Assembly (NCBI RefSeq): GCF_037975245.1
Contig: NC_092570.1
Coordinates: 7,999,001 to 8,063,000 of the forward strand
Length of the DNA stretch: 64,000 bases
From: Apostichopus japonicus
Lineage: Eukaryota > Echinodermata > Holothuroidea > Aspidochirotida > Stichopodidae
Direction of reading: 5' to 3'
The position numbers and the translations under genes were made by a program. Positions 1 through 12,767 of this stretch are shown one piece after another (position 1 is the stretch's first letter; every line of letters begins with the position of its first letter). The notes below the pieces were generated by a model that saw only the letters and a list, made by a program, of their open reading frames with translations, ran no database searches and was not told the DNA's origin.

Positions 1-3000
1 GCCATGGTATCTTCTGACATAGAGAAGGTTGACATAATTCAGATTAAATAAGTTAAGTAAGTACAAGTTAATAATTGACTGCTTAAATTCTCGCTATACA
101 ATAAATATGATTTATATATGGTGCTCTAGAGCAGTGATTAATTATTTACAATTATAATACTAGTATTTAGTCGATCAGTTCATCCAATGGATCATAAAGA
201 GGAGGTATTAATAACTCGTTAGGGGTGATCATTTAAACTAACCATGTATAAATTTGATCACGGCACTGATAAGTAATATTACTTAAAGTACTGTACTTAC
301 TGTAGTACCTGGTCAAAGTCTGACTTACCCTGGTATGTGTTCCATATATCTTACTTACAGTACTGGATCTACTTCTAGGTCTGATATTGCAAGATTTATT
401 CATTGCTTTTTGTATTCATGGTAACGTCACGGTGGAATGAGGCAAAGGGGATTTAGAATCCCAGGGAGGGGAGGGGAGAAAGGGAGGGGAGAGGAGGAGG
501 GATGTAACTGAGGCTGATAGTAATAATTTGAAAGTGTCTTGTTAATGCAAGGGCCATGATCTAAGATGTAAGTTAATTTTTTAATGGATATTTGAGATCA
601 AATACACCTTCCCTGATACTTTGTAGTTACCGTTGTGTGTGAGGGGAAAGGGAGGGGGGGGGGATTGGTTGAGTGGAAGGGTTTAATTTTACATCCTTGA
701 GAAACTTTGTTACTTAACTAAAAGAAGCTTACCATTTGGCTCAAGTCCACATTGACTTTCCCAATATTCAGATGTACCTAGATGTGTCTAGCTGATACAG
801 CATTTTAATATGAGAATTTGGTCGAGCTACGGAATAAGTGCACGGTACATTAATTGCAGCACTGTGTCAGATTAATAAGATCTATAAGAAAGGCTGCTCT
901 AGTTTAATATTCGAATGAATCCAGTGGGAAGTAGCTATGGACCAGTAACTATGGAGGTAAAATAGAGCCTGGTGCAGTGCTTTGTGAATATTGTCGCATG
1001 TTGTCGGTTAGTTTGAAAGTAGTCTGAAGAAGATGGCCATCGTCTGCACTGCTTTTGCATATATTATGTGACCAGTTTTTGTATAAATTGTGAAACAAAC
1101 AAAAACAGAATTCAGGATTTCTTCCCTACTTCCAGTGAATATTTCTTGACAAGTTGACATATCCACATTGTGTAAATACTAAGAAGGACTTTATTTTAGC
1201 ACATCTCTTATTTAATTTCAGAGGTTCCTGTTTGCAAGACCACAAATGTATAATATGGTGTTTGAATCTTTACATACTTTCCAAGCAATTGTTTACAAGT
1301 TTTGTATATCTTAATATCTACATTGTCTAAAATACAGAGTAGTGTTAGCGCATCTCTCAACGTTTAACTTCGTTTAACAACGTTTCTTAGCATCATTCAG
1401 TCTTGAAACTGCACCAATACATTAACTTCTGGGGGAACATTACCAACCCCCCCCCCTACATAGGAGTCACATTCAATGAACCAACAACCACACCCCTTTG
1501 GAATTTCCCCCTCCCCTCCACCTTTGAAAATCCTTTGCATGTCACTGCATTAATAAGTACATGTCATTCCTGCAAAAGACATGGAAGTATTTACGTACAG
1601 GAGATCATACATAATGCTCTTGTCAGATTACAAATTACATTTTTTACCATTTTGCATTCATTTTTCATTAATTGATTAAAATAATTTTAAAAAAGCAGTT
1701 TTTATCCAAAGTGCTTAATTTGCTAGTTATTCCTCTAAACATTTTTGTTGTCATCATTCCTAACGTGTATCATCCATAATACAATATTGTGCAGTTTTGT
1801 ATAGAGTTTAAGAGTCTATTTCTTGGGTTGCTTAAATAACTTCTCTCTAGCAAGACGTTATAGATTATTTTTAAATATTCCCCTCGATCAGGCACTGTTC
1901 ATTATAAGTGAATATTAAATCTCTTTGTTTTTCCAGAATCAATTTTTTTTCTCTTCATTATTACGGTTATTACTGATTTGTTCTTTGGATGCATGACTGT
2001 TGCTAATCTTGCGTTGCCATCGACAGACATAGGGTATTCCCTATAGTCGGTTCGTAACATAAGCTGACATGTTAATGAGCATCAAACGGTCTCTCTCGTT
2101 ATACATTCGCTGAGACTACTTGTAGCCTAGTTCCCTGCCGGTGGTCGGTCTTTATCGAAAGATTATAATACATTATTTGATAAATGGTGAGCTGTTTGAT
2201 ATGTTATGGTACTTCCGTAGTTGCAAGAGCTTGGAGGCCATGTATACGCATGTATAAATAGCAACGTAGCCTGCTGTAATTGCTGTAGTCAGAAAACTCA
2301 GGAATAGTATCCAAGCATAACTCAAATGACCTGAAATCTTGGGCAAGGTTGTCGTTTACATCCACAGAGCTACAAAAACAGGATTTGATGAAACAACAGT
2401 AACATATTTTCAGTTAAATTGCAAATCCACAGATTTTTAGTGCACATAGAGACACATATATACAGTATGTAGGAACAGTGTACACTGCTGTTTATAAATA
2501 GTGGTCACAGTCAAGTTATAGGCCATTGTGTGTCTTTGTGTGTGCAAATTAACATGTCTCATGTGCCTCACTAGCAACGGGTATAATAACCATCACACTA
2601 TGTCTAATAAAATTTCAGTAAAATGTGCTACTATCCTAGCATAAATTTATCATTTTCTTGTTCCGATCCTTTTAAACCCCAGGATGTTAGATGAGTATTA
2701 AAACATGGAACGGAACTTTAATATCGAGGGTAAGAATTGGATGACTTCTTGATCTTAACCATTTTTTTTTAGTTTGACGTGATCACAAATTATCGACCGG
2801 GTAAATTTTTGCTCACACTCAAAAAACTTCTTTTGAAAGCTTGGCTGTATAATATACTATTTTGCAACACACAAAATATAGGTATTTTTGGCAGCACTTT
2901 CACAGACTGTATGAAAAAGGATTTTATTTTGAAGTAGTTTCCAGATTAATTTACTGAAAACAACGACAGAACTGCTTTAGTTGCTCTTTGTCTAAAAATT

Positions 3001-3700
3001 TTGGAGTTTGGTTAATCGCACCCAGGAGATTTCAATCAATACAGATCTTGTCCCTTATTGTCACTTATTATAAAAAAAAAAAAAATGAGTTTGCACTTTT
3101 TGAAGTTTTTGAAAACATTTGAAATGTCATATTGATCTTACAATGTTGTTTGTTTGTTTAGAGTCAAGGTGTTGTATTGTTTTTAACCTGAAATGTTTCA
3201 TTTTTGCAGATGTTTGATGTACAATACAAATTGCAAACTGAATGTAATTAGTTAACATATTTTACAATGTTCTAGATAAGCAAGCTTGCTGTTTTTGTTT
3301 TTCTTTTTGTTGTGAAAAACTTCAAAACAAATTTGCCTCCTTTCTGCTGGTTGCCACTTTCCCATTTGTCAACAAATTATTAAATTAACAGTCTAACACC
3401 ATACTGTACATGAGTATGGTGATTTCTCACAATGGTTTATAAATCTGAAAGTGTTCCTCTGTTTTTGTTGTTGTTGTTCTATGAAATAAAATAACTGCTT
3501 TCATTTGCATATTAAGTATTTTCAGTTTTTTGTGTACAATATCTGGCACAGTACCTTTTAAGTGTGTACTGTAAAGTACTGTGGCTGTTTGGAAAGTTTG
3601 TCAATGATACAAGAAAGATAGAGGGTCCATTTGGGTAGCGAGTCTAGGGCCTGGAGAGCACTGTTGGTGTGAGTGACTGATTTGATAACCTCATAGAGTT
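1..3700. other. Non-coding DNA, upstream intron or 5' flank
   Basis: No exon with convincing protein similarity was found. The stretch is AT-rich with purine-rich patches near 460-500, a run of ten G at 654-663, a C run near 1448 and an A run near 3073. The first coding exon of dlg (a short peptide beginning MPVKK or similar in known Dlg proteins) must splice to 5842, but I could not find it here. It probably lies to the left of the window. Confidence 0.5.
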
Positions 3701-4175
3701 AATTACTGTAGGAATATATACTAGGAGCGACCCTGGTCAAACCCAATCAATTACTGTAGGAATATACTAGGAGCGACCCTGTTTGACCCCAATCAATTAC
3801 TGTACAAGGAATATACTAGAAGCGACCCTATGCGACCCCAATAAATTACTGTAGGAATATACTAGGAGTGTCCCTGTTCAACCCCAATCAATTGCTGTAG
3901 GAATATACTAGGAGTGTCCCTGTTTGACCCCAATCAATTACTGTAGGAATATACTAGGAGTGTCCCTGTTCAACCCCAATCAATTACTGTAGGAATATAC
4001 TAGGAGTGTCCCTGTTCGATCCCAATCAATTACTGTAGGAATATACTAGGAGTGTCCCTGTTCAACCCCAATCAATTACTGTAGGAATATACTAGGAGTG
4101 TGGAGTGTCCCTGTTCAACCCCAATCAATTACTGTAGGAATATACTACTGTAGGAGCGACCCTGGTCAACCCCAA
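3701..4175. repeat. 46-bp minisatellite, about 10 copies
   Basis: A direct tandem array. Each unit begins AATTACTGTAGGAATATACT, followed by AGGAGTGTCCCTGTTCAACC and CCAATC. Units start near 3701, 3749, 3795, 3843, 3889, 3936, 3982, 4028, 4074 and 4129, mostly 46 bp apart. The outer units read GAGCGACCCTG and the central ones GAGTGTCCCTG, so the centre was amplified more recently. The short ORF running out of its 3' end is a by-product of the array. Confidence 0.95.
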
Positions 4176-5329
4176 GGAAGGGTGTCCTCCAGGGAATGGG
4201 GAGAGCAACAGTTGACGTTTTGGAAAAATGCAATTGAGGAGGGGAGGACTGTCGGTGGGGGGCAATTGATTAATTTGCTCTTATATGTTGAGAAAGAAAA
4301 AACTTATTGTGTAACCTCTCAATTAGAATTAAAATGTAATTTTATTTCTTAAGTTTTCCTCAATTATATTCACTCACTAATCACTTAAATCTGTGATGTT
4401 TATTGAAGGAGAACTGAAAAACAAGGTCAGTTTGATAATTCAACAGTCTCAGAAAAAAACGTGGGTCTTATTTTCAGGGGAAAACTATCCTGCACCATGG
4501 AGCTATTGCACCCAGACAGACCTTGTTACGTCTACAGATTAGCAAGTCGCTGTTATTACAGTAGCTGTTATAAGCATCAGAAATATCATACATGGTTAAG
4601 GCAGATAGATTTTAGGAGACATTGTTAGGGTCTTGTACAGTATGTGATTACATCAGGTGATGGAGTGACATTTATGTCAAGAGAGATTAAAAAGTCTGAA
4701 GTTTACTTGTCATTTCACAAATTAAATTTAGCTACTTGGTGAGAACCAATCAGAGAAATTTTGAAAACAGGAAATAAGATATTAGAGCACTATCCTTTGT
4801 GATCAGTTCTTGTTTACTCTGATATTTTAATGGATCGTGTTCTACATTGTGTTTTAATGCATGTCGCATTTGAAAATACGGGGGATTGTTATTGAGTCAG
4901 ATGCGTGTTGTCATTTGAACAGTCTGCCTGCATAAAAAGGGCTCTTTATCTTAGGTTTCAAGAAAGTGCAATACTCTGTTTGTTTTTTGAAGGGTTGCGA
5001 CACAACTGCTGTACTTTTAACCAAATGTCAATAGTCTCTGTTCTGCATGTACAAGGTAATATAGATTAGATTATTTAGTGTCATGATGCAGTAATTACCA
5101 CATTCGTAATGTATGAGTGACTTTTTATTTGTCTGAAACAGACGGCTGTTTGAGATGGTGGGGATGTAAGTAGGGCTCCACAAGTAGACATAGGATGCAC
5201 ATGTTATGTACATAATGAATTTGCAGTACTTAGCAAGCGATGGGTGCATAGTTCTGTCTTGGCTGACTCGACATCAATCCCACACAGTCTAACATGTGCA
5301 CTTACCTCTGAAGCGTCCTATTTTGTACA
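4176..5329. other. Non-coding intronic DNA
   Basis: Unique-looking AT-rich sequence with stops in all frames. I see no gene or structured element in it. Confidence 0.5.
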
Positions 5330-5755
5330 AGCTTTCTTTCTCCTTCCCCCTCCTTCATTTTTTATTTCTTACCCTCTCTTATTCTTCCCTTCCCCCACCC
5401 CCCTCTATCTCTTCTCCCCTTTCTCCTCCTTTCCATCGGTTCCTCCTTCCTTCCTTTCATTCCTGCCTTTCTCCCTTCTGTTTCCCTCCTCCCTGCAGTT
5501 CTCTCTGAGGTCTCTTCCCTTCTCCATCCTCCCTTCTGCTCCCTCGTCCTTCATCCATCCCTCCTCCCTCTTCCCATTCCTTTTCTGTCCTCCCTCCTCT
5601 CCTCCCTCCTCCCTTTCCTCCTCTCTACCCTTCCTTGCTCCCTCCTCCCTTCTCTCCTCCCTTTCCTCCTACCTTCCCTCCTCCCGTCCCTCCTCCCTTC
5701 ACTCCTCCCTACCCTTTTCCCTCCTCTCTAACCTGCTCCCTCCTTGCAAACCACA
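5330..5755 (+). repeat. Long pyrimidine tract upstream of L27 exon
   Basis: About 420 bases that are almost entirely C and T on the + strand, built from irregular CCCTCCTCCCTT-type units. It ends about 85 bases before the splice acceptor at 5840-5841. The tract reads open in one frame as a Ser/Pro/Phe/Leu-rich peptide and joins the real exon in frame. That is low-complexity read-through, not protein. Homopurine-homopyrimidine DNA of this kind can form triplexes, and its transcript would be a strong binding target for polypyrimidine-tract proteins. Confidence 0.9.
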
Positions 5756-5841
5756 CAAACACTTTCTGTTTCCCTCATTGTCAATAGCTGCATTGCTTTT
5801 GATTCTTCATGATGTTGTTGTCATTTTGTATTTTTTAACAG

Positions 5842-5973
5842 AGGCCCATAGGGCCTTAGAGCTGTTGGAAGACTATCATTCTAAGCTGACTCAACCCGGA
5901 GATCGTCCGCTAAGGAATGCCATTGAGAGAGTTATAAGAATCTTCAAAAGTCGTCTATTTCAGGCACTTCTTG
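5842..5973 (+). CDS. dlg1: dlg exon: first half of the L27 domain
   Basis: This is an internal coding exon of a discs-large MAGUK scaffold. The L27 domain mediates heteromeric assembly with other L27 proteins (for example CASK/Lin-2) at cell junctions and synapses. The 132-bp exon starts after an acceptor (TTTTTTAACAG) with two bases finishing a split codon, then encodes 43 residues including AHRALELLEDYH, IERVIRIF and SRLFQALL. It ends on one base of the next codon before a strong donor, GTGAGTA. These blocks are nearly identical to the Drosophila Dlg and vertebrate DLG1 N-terminus as I remember them. The split codon is completed exactly by the exon at 41281, giving QALL-DIQEFYE. The upstream exon carrying the start codon was not found. 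Assignment to the DLG family is secure. The symbol dlg1 is by homology; most invertebrates have a single dlg gene. Confidence 0.95.
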
Positions 5974-7782
5974 GTGAGTATGTTTATTATATGTCAGTGT
6001 GTAAGATGCTGAACAGTAGCAACCATGTTCCTCCATGTTCCTCTTTATCTCTGTCCTGTGTGGGGGTGGGGGGGGGGTGGGGAGCGCAGGGTGGAGATTA
6101 TGATTATTTTGAGCAGGCATTTTAGTACCTTTGATTGTTGGTATTAACCCATTTCATTTTCGCCAGAAAACATTGCCAAAACCCCAACTTGCCTAAATTC
6201 ACCTATTTGTGTGCAGCTTCCTTAAATACACATCAAGCAGTATAAAAGTCTGATAGAACATACATTATAGTAGCATGTTTATTCGCACCTCCCTTTACCA
6301 TCACTTTAGGCAGATAATGTATTTTGTCTGACACATTCAGGTATTTGGTATAAATGCCACACAGGGAACCTCCCATAATTCAATTTGCCAACCTTCCTTG
6401 AAGAGGTTAATTTCATTTGATTGCATTATATACACAATTTTCCCCCAAAACTTCACCAACATTTTCAGTGAAACAGTCATAGAACCAAGTGTGATGATCA
6501 TATACAATCTAACTTTAAGAAGTAGTTTGTTGACAGTATTTCACCACTATTTCTTGGTGTCAGTCGTAATTTCGATGACAACTTTACAATTGAAGGAGTG
6601 TAACAGGGCCTCTATCTGAATCTCGGGAAAATTTCACAAAAATATATGACAGAAAATGGAAACAATACTTTTTTTAAGGTGCTGTACATTTGGTGATTAT
6701 AGTACTGCATACTGTAAGTAGCTTGATAACAACAAGTGCAATTACCCAGATTTAAGCCAGTCATGCAATACTCACAATGATCTGACATTGAATGAGTCAA
6801 CTTCTTAAAAAGGTGCACCACCATTTATTTTGATGTGAGATGCACATTACATTTTTGGCATAAAATTTCGATTTTTCAGAAGGCATAGTATGGCACATGT
6901 TCCTGCTTTAATTCTTACCATGATGTACTTTAAGAAAAATGAAGAAATAAGTCTGGAAATAGGACAATTGAAATGACTCCTTAGGCTGCCAAACGGGAGT
7001 GCTTCCCTTACATACATGCTCCTAGATTAGGAGTTACGAATAATTTTGTCACCGAAAAAAAATGCACAATTTGAAGCTTTGGAGAGAATATAAAGACACC
7101 ATCATCACGAACAGGAAGTTCGGGGAGTGGAGTTTACATGTCTTGTGTATAATAGGATGTTCCCTGTATCTTAATGGTCTCTTCCAGTTGAATGACTCAT
7201 TTATAAAAAAACGCTACTTTACTGTCAATTGAACCATCTCTGATTATTTGCATTGTACTTTTTTTATAATAAATTATACATCAGGGGATATCCTTAGAGA
7301 ATGTAACACTTAGAACATTGTGCCAAATGACAGTAGTATCCTGTTTCTTGAGGGTTTTGTTTATCCCCCTTATGATGCTGTGGGTGTCATCACATAACTG
7401 TGTTAGTCTGTGTACAGTAGTACTGAACTAAAATCCCATTTGAGAACTGCACACATTTAGAGGCAAACCCATCAGGCTTGTTCCTCTAAGGATATGCAGT
7501 GTTTGTGAACTGTTTTTAACTTATTTAAGAGGCAAACAGGATCTTCAAAAAAAAAAGCAAAAAAGCAAAAAAAAAGAGAAGAATGATTTAGAAGGTAACC
7601 TTTTATTCACAAGATGATAATTTTAATAAAGAGTTATTCCTGGTAGGAAATAAATCACATCCATCCATGGATATCAGAGCTCCTACTTATCAGTTGTTTC
7701 ATATTCACTGTTGTTCAGATGTAAGGGATGAATGCACAAATGTAATGTGTACAATGTACATAATAGAGTGAATGAAAAGTTT
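5974..7782. other. dlg1: Start of the 35-kb dlg intron
   Basis: Begins with the donor GTGAGTATG at 5974. A G-rich cluster (GTGGGGGTGGGG and a longer G run) lies near 6060-6085. The rest is AT-rich, without recognisable exons or elements. Confidence 0.6.
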
Positions 7783-7917
7783 GCATGTTGCAGGTATGTG
7801 AATAAGCACGTAATATGCCTATAATTAGCAAAAACATTGAAAGGTATGCATATTGCAGGTATGTGTATAAGCATTAAGCATGTAACATGCCTATACCAAT
7901 AGCAAAAACATTGAAAG
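7783..7917. repeat. Direct duplication of about 60-70 bp
   Basis: Two adjacent diverged copies, 7783-7843 and 7848-7917. Each runs from GCATGTTGCAGGTATGTG (GCATATTGCAGGTATGTG in the second) to AGCAAAAACATTGAAA. Confidence 0.85.
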
Positions 7918-8267
7918 TAATTATAGCTCTGCTAAGTAACCTTCATCTGACAAGAATGACTTGGGAGACGGTTCCTCAGTTTGAATAACTCTTAGTTTGA
8001 GCGATATTGCGTAGGTTTGGTCAATTTTGCCGACCGGACTTGTTTGCAAACAGCTTAATGAACTATGTAGAGAGCCTCACATGGTTGGTGCTGTTTTCCT
8101 AAACAGTGGATGACTAGAATCGGTTAGGACAGAGTGAAGAGCAGAACACTTCCAGTGAATTGTAAATTATTATCACAAATTTAAAGGATTTCACCAAAAT
8201 GATTCCTCAGTAACTCTAGTGACTCGCTTGCTGTAAATATTTTGTGCCCAAGTGCTTAATAATATAT

Positions 8268-8492
8268 TACTACTATTCTGAGTAGGCGATAACAAAACAG
8301 AGCCTATCAATTGACTTTGCTCCTCGCTTACCTGTCTCCCCATAACCTTAGCACTCTCATCCTACGGTGCCTAGAATGAACTGGTAACCTTTTAACACTG
8401 TGTGCCCTCTATGTACATAATACATAATATGTAATATGTAATATAAATACTACTATCCTGAGTAGTCAATAACGAAACAGAGCCTCTCTTGA
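8268..8492 (+). repeat. Dispersed-repeat copy flanked by 180-bp-spaced direct repeats
   Basis: The segment TACTACTATTCTGAGTAGGC...ACAGAGCC at 8268-8315 recurs at 8448-8492, exactly 180 bp downstream, with a few changes. Between them (8320-8414) is a + strand copy of the dispersed family seen at 29591, 36292 and 38857, recognisable by CTCGCTTACCTGTCTCC, GGTAACCTTTTAACACTGTG and GCCCTCTATG. The direct repeats are far too long for an ordinary target-site duplication, so this is probably a partial tandem duplication. Confidence 0.8.
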
Positions 8493-11400
8493 CGTCTGTT
8501 TGGTCTGTTGAAATGTGTCCAAGTTACAAGTTAACTCCCAAAGATGGCCTCTGTATACTGTCAGAGAGGTAACTTGATTCATACAGAATCCTTGATGCAG
8601 TCAGACCCTGGTTATGCTGAGGATTGGTCATTGATATTTTATTGCAATGCTGTAGCTTTTTCATAATCTGTTATTCCGTCGCTCTGGCTGTAAAATTATA
8701 GGCTTGGATGGATATTAGTGCTCTTTATGGTACTGAGTGTGTTGGCCACCCCACTCGTCTCTTTAAAAAGCAGTATTCATGGTTCTGTGCACATTAGAGG
8801 ATGGATAGGAGGAGACAGCCTTTACTTGATTCCTCTCATATTGAACATGTCTTCCCTCAACTTATGCACTCCAATCTACACAACCTGCAAACCTCTGCAC
8901 TGGTTTATCAAATCAAGAACATACTGTATTGTGATCCTTAATATAGCAACATTCAGTGAGCTGTATTCAGCTTTAAACATGCATGTTAGCAAAATGTCTG
9001 AGAAATGGTATAGTAAGTGGGGGTACAATATGAGGACACGTCAGTTTGTTGCTCCTTAGTACCGACAACCAGAATAGTTTTGTAATTACTTAAATTAAAT
9101 CGGTTTCTTCAAGAAAAGGTTCTCTTAGAATTTAAGCAGCACTCTTCAAACTTTACTTCATTCCTCTCGTAATACGTGTCACCTCTCAAGTCATGCACTT
9201 TTCCATCTACCTAAACTGCCCCTCCCTATCCCCTACCCCTCCCCTCCCCCCTCTTCTACCACTCCCTCTCTTACCCCATTCTCTACTATCCCTCTTTCCA
9301 CTACCCCTCCTCCACTGTTTAGGTGGGTCATCACCCACTCCTCTGACCCTTTAGAAGTGATACAACTATGTACGATCATGATAGAATTTACACGTACACA
9401 TATATCGTCTTGATATTTGCACTATTCTTCCAGTTCATCTCCTTGTGTTTTACAATAGGCCTTACACTGTAATGTGTGTGGTTGTTCTGATACATGTATG
9501 TCACTTGCGAATGACATGGTAGCAGATCTTGTAGTTTTGAGTTTCAGAATTATCAAATGAAGACTGGTAAATTTTGTCAAACATAACTTAATAACTTCAG
9601 ATAATCTATAGATGACTTAATGTTTGGTTTTTCTTCTTTCAACAGTAAGTAAGTTGATATCTAGCCGGTTCTGTTGACTGACAATCTGTGCTAACAGTCT
9701 AAATTGTCAGCCGAGAGACTTAACTTATTGTTCAGTATCAGATTCTGTGTATGAAAGCTTTTATCATTATTACCAACTCATTTCACACAGGGACAATTAC
9801 ATTGACTGTTTGCTAGCAGTCACTTGGGACAGTTTACCAAAAAAGTTTTTTTTTTTTAAACTCATTTTACAATCAGAGATGCACAAATTTACAATTTTTA
9901 GAGAAACAGATTCTTTCCTTTAATTCCTCGTCGAAATCTGATCTTGCCCAACATTTTTGGCCAAATTACATAATTTGTTTGGAGGTGTCATATATATGGT
10001 GGGATTCCCTTTATCATTTAGGTACCACACCGATGGCCGGAACACATTTCAGTACTTGGACAAAGGATTATAAGCTCCCATTCGTGCAGTGTATCAAAGA
10101 CCTATGATGAGCAATCATTACAAAATTCCTTGCTACAATACCACATGCAGGATAACAGTCTGAATAATAGTAGTGGATATGGGGTTTCAAAGATGAGTTT
10201 ATGGAGGCACACGGTTAGATGAAAAGTGATTTGAAATTAGCGATGCTATTCCACATACTCTTCCACGATAGAATTAATCAGATTACTGCCAGTCCTTTAC
10301 ATGTTTTAGAAATGTTAACAAGTGACTGTGAGCTAGCCCAAGTTGAGGGGGGGGGGGGGGGTGTAAAACAGAAAAAAACAAGAATACTTAAAAACAAAAA
10401 CCCAGAAATGTCATAAGAAGTGTACTCCTTATTTCTAAGATCTTGCAGGTACCTTAGAAATCTCTGTACAATATATACATAGAAGCATAAAGTTACCAGA
10501 GTCATGGAGCTATCATAACATAGAAACATTGGATCATTATCTATCTACATGGTAAAATTACTTCCAGGTTCAAAAGTAGGCCTACATTTCTAAATCCAAA
10601 TGAAGTTAAACATTTGAAAACCTTTCCTATGACTTAAATGGCATTAAATTATTTTAAAGTTGGATTCCTACTTATCAGTATCGTTTGACTTCCCCATTGT
10701 TAGTCAATTGTGTTTTGTCTAAGTAGGGTTTGCCGTTAGGTATCAGTGGTTGTCAATTATCTCCTTCCCCCTCCCCCCCCCGCCTCTGAAAAAAGTAAAA
10801 AAATGGAAAGGAAGTAAGATGGGTCTGTCTGGATTTCATTCACCACATGAGGTACCTCATTCTTCTCTAATCTGTCTTGCATACATAACATGTACATATT
10901 GTAACCTACATAGCTTTAATACAACAATTGATAACACTTTGCACTGCATCCCTACTGACACCTACTGTATGGTCAATAACCTTTTATTTCTGAATTTCTA
11001 TCCTTCCCAAGCTTAAAGGATGATCCTAGCTGTATAGTTAACTGGCACAATATTTCAATGAGTGGATGTAAAGAAGAAATTCAGGCTCTGTATAATAATA
11101 CTTGGTGCTACACTATTACTGTAATCTGAAAGAATGTGAACCTTTGTTCTCCTAACCCCTTCTCTCCCACCCCACCCCACCTTACCCTGGTAAAATCCCT
11201 TAATCTCCATGATTGTCCCCATGCCTTATAATTGATAAGTACTGTCATGAATTAACAGAAATTGATTATTACTGAAACAACCTGTAGCATTGCATTGTAA
11301 ACAAGTTTTTGATAACAACAGGAGGAAAAATCCAAAAGTGTGAAATAGGTCAAAGATAAACTTCGCTAGAAAAAAAAGAAGAAGTTGTTTATATGCTATT

Positions 11401-12056
11401 TTTTTCCCAGTTTGGCCTCGAAGAAGAGTCTGCCAAGCTTGAAATGTCAAGCCCACTTACTTTTGAAATTTGTGTTATTGTTTGGCAGTTAAGGCAAGCC
11501 TTTAATACAGTGGGTACAGGAATCTACTGGTCAACAGTTTGTTCAAAAATGATCTTGTCATGCCTCAACGCTTTAAAAAGAGCTATTCAATTATTTCGAT
11601 ATATTGTTACGTTTACTAACCCTGTCGTTTCAGTACTGGTAATTCGTATGCTCCGATCCATATGTTTTCAAGTGTAAAGGTTGGTATGCTAGTGTACACT
11701 AGTTGTTTTGACAACAACAATAATCAAAACTACGGGATGAAATGTCTCCCGAAAGGTACTGAGGGAGGTATTGATGAACTTGGAGTACAACGTTTCGGTA
11801 TGCTGCTATGTTGGATGAATGTAACCGCAATAGTACTTACCGACTTTGCGATCGGCAGTCCCCCTCACAATTTTTGCAAGGTCTGTAAGAGTGACTCAAT
11901 AGTTTTCCCATTTCGGGAAACTAGAAGAAGGCTCCAGGGTTTAGCTATTTGGAGTAGAAACTGTAACATTGTATACAATACTTTGAAGTGGCTTCAGCCA
12001 TTGAGAGGGTATGTTGGCCCTAAAGTTTAAATTGTTGAGCATATTGACCAACAAAA
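8493..12056. other. dlg1: dlg intron interior with diverged repeat copies
   Basis: A diverged + strand copy of the dispersed repeat lies at about 9151-9350 (CTTTACTTCATTCCTC start, long C-rich centre). Weaker ones lie near 8826-8905 and 10850-10985. A run of 15 G is at 10347-10361 and a C-rich run near 10765. Short ORFs at 8718-9059 and 11662-12030 have no recognisable similarity, and the first overlaps repeat sequence. I see no exon. Confidence 0.55.
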
Positions 12057-12105
12057 AATTAAAAACATAAAATTATAAACATAAAATTTTAAAAACATAA
12101 AATTA
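12057..12105. repeat. AT-rich direct repeats
   Basis: Three copies of an AAACATAAAATT(A/T) motif in tandem. Confidence 0.8.
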
Positions 12106-12514
12106 TACTAGCAATCTGCAAAGCTACTGTATATATAGTGCAGTATAGATGCATTTTTAACAGTCAGCCAAAATTTGTAATATTCTAGAAATTGATCCAG
12201 TTAGGAAGGATGGAGGAGGATGGATGAGTCTTGGTTTTGGATGAGGAGAAGATGTGCTGATCCTAGCAAAATACACAGAAGAATTAGATTAAGGAATTGT
12301 GTCCCCTCACTGTTCATTGAAATGAAAAAGAACAGTATGATGCAATTATTCCAGCTATATTGGTGGGGAAGGGTGTGGGAGAGGGTGGGGGCCGGGGGGG
12401 GTGGAGGGGAGGCATCGGATTAGAATCTTCCAATGAATTTTTAACATCTAGATATTGATCACTGTACTGTAAGTTCATGTACATTCAGTAACAAAGTTCT
12501 ATGCCACATTTGGA

Positions 12515-12767
12515 GTATTTAATGCCACTCTCTAGCAATCTGTAGCAGAATCTGGTCACCAAGAAATCTTATTGCCATCTTCTGCTTGACCTCTTACCAA
12601 TAACACCCTTGTTTCACCCATGCGTTGCAAAAGCAAAAGCAAAAGTAAAAAACAAGTATTTAATGCCACTTTCTAGCTATCTGTACATAGCAGAATCTGG
12701 TCACCAAGAAACATTTTTGCCATCTTCTTCTCTACCTCTTACCAATAACACCCTTGTTTCACCCATT
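12515..12767. repeat. Direct duplication, about 110-bp unit
   Basis: Copy one (12515-12621) and copy two (12655-12767) both run from GTATTTAATGCCACT through CAGAATCTGGTCACCAAGAA to CCCTTGTTTCACCCAT. They are separated by a short (GCAAAA)-like stretch. Confidence 0.9.

Noticed and set aside
5244-5841. Upstream 199 codons of the 293-codon + strand ORF
   Set aside because: It is translated pyrimidine-tract sequence (Ser, Pro, Phe, Leu). Only the part from 5842 to 5973 matches DLG, and an acceptor lies exactly at that boundary.
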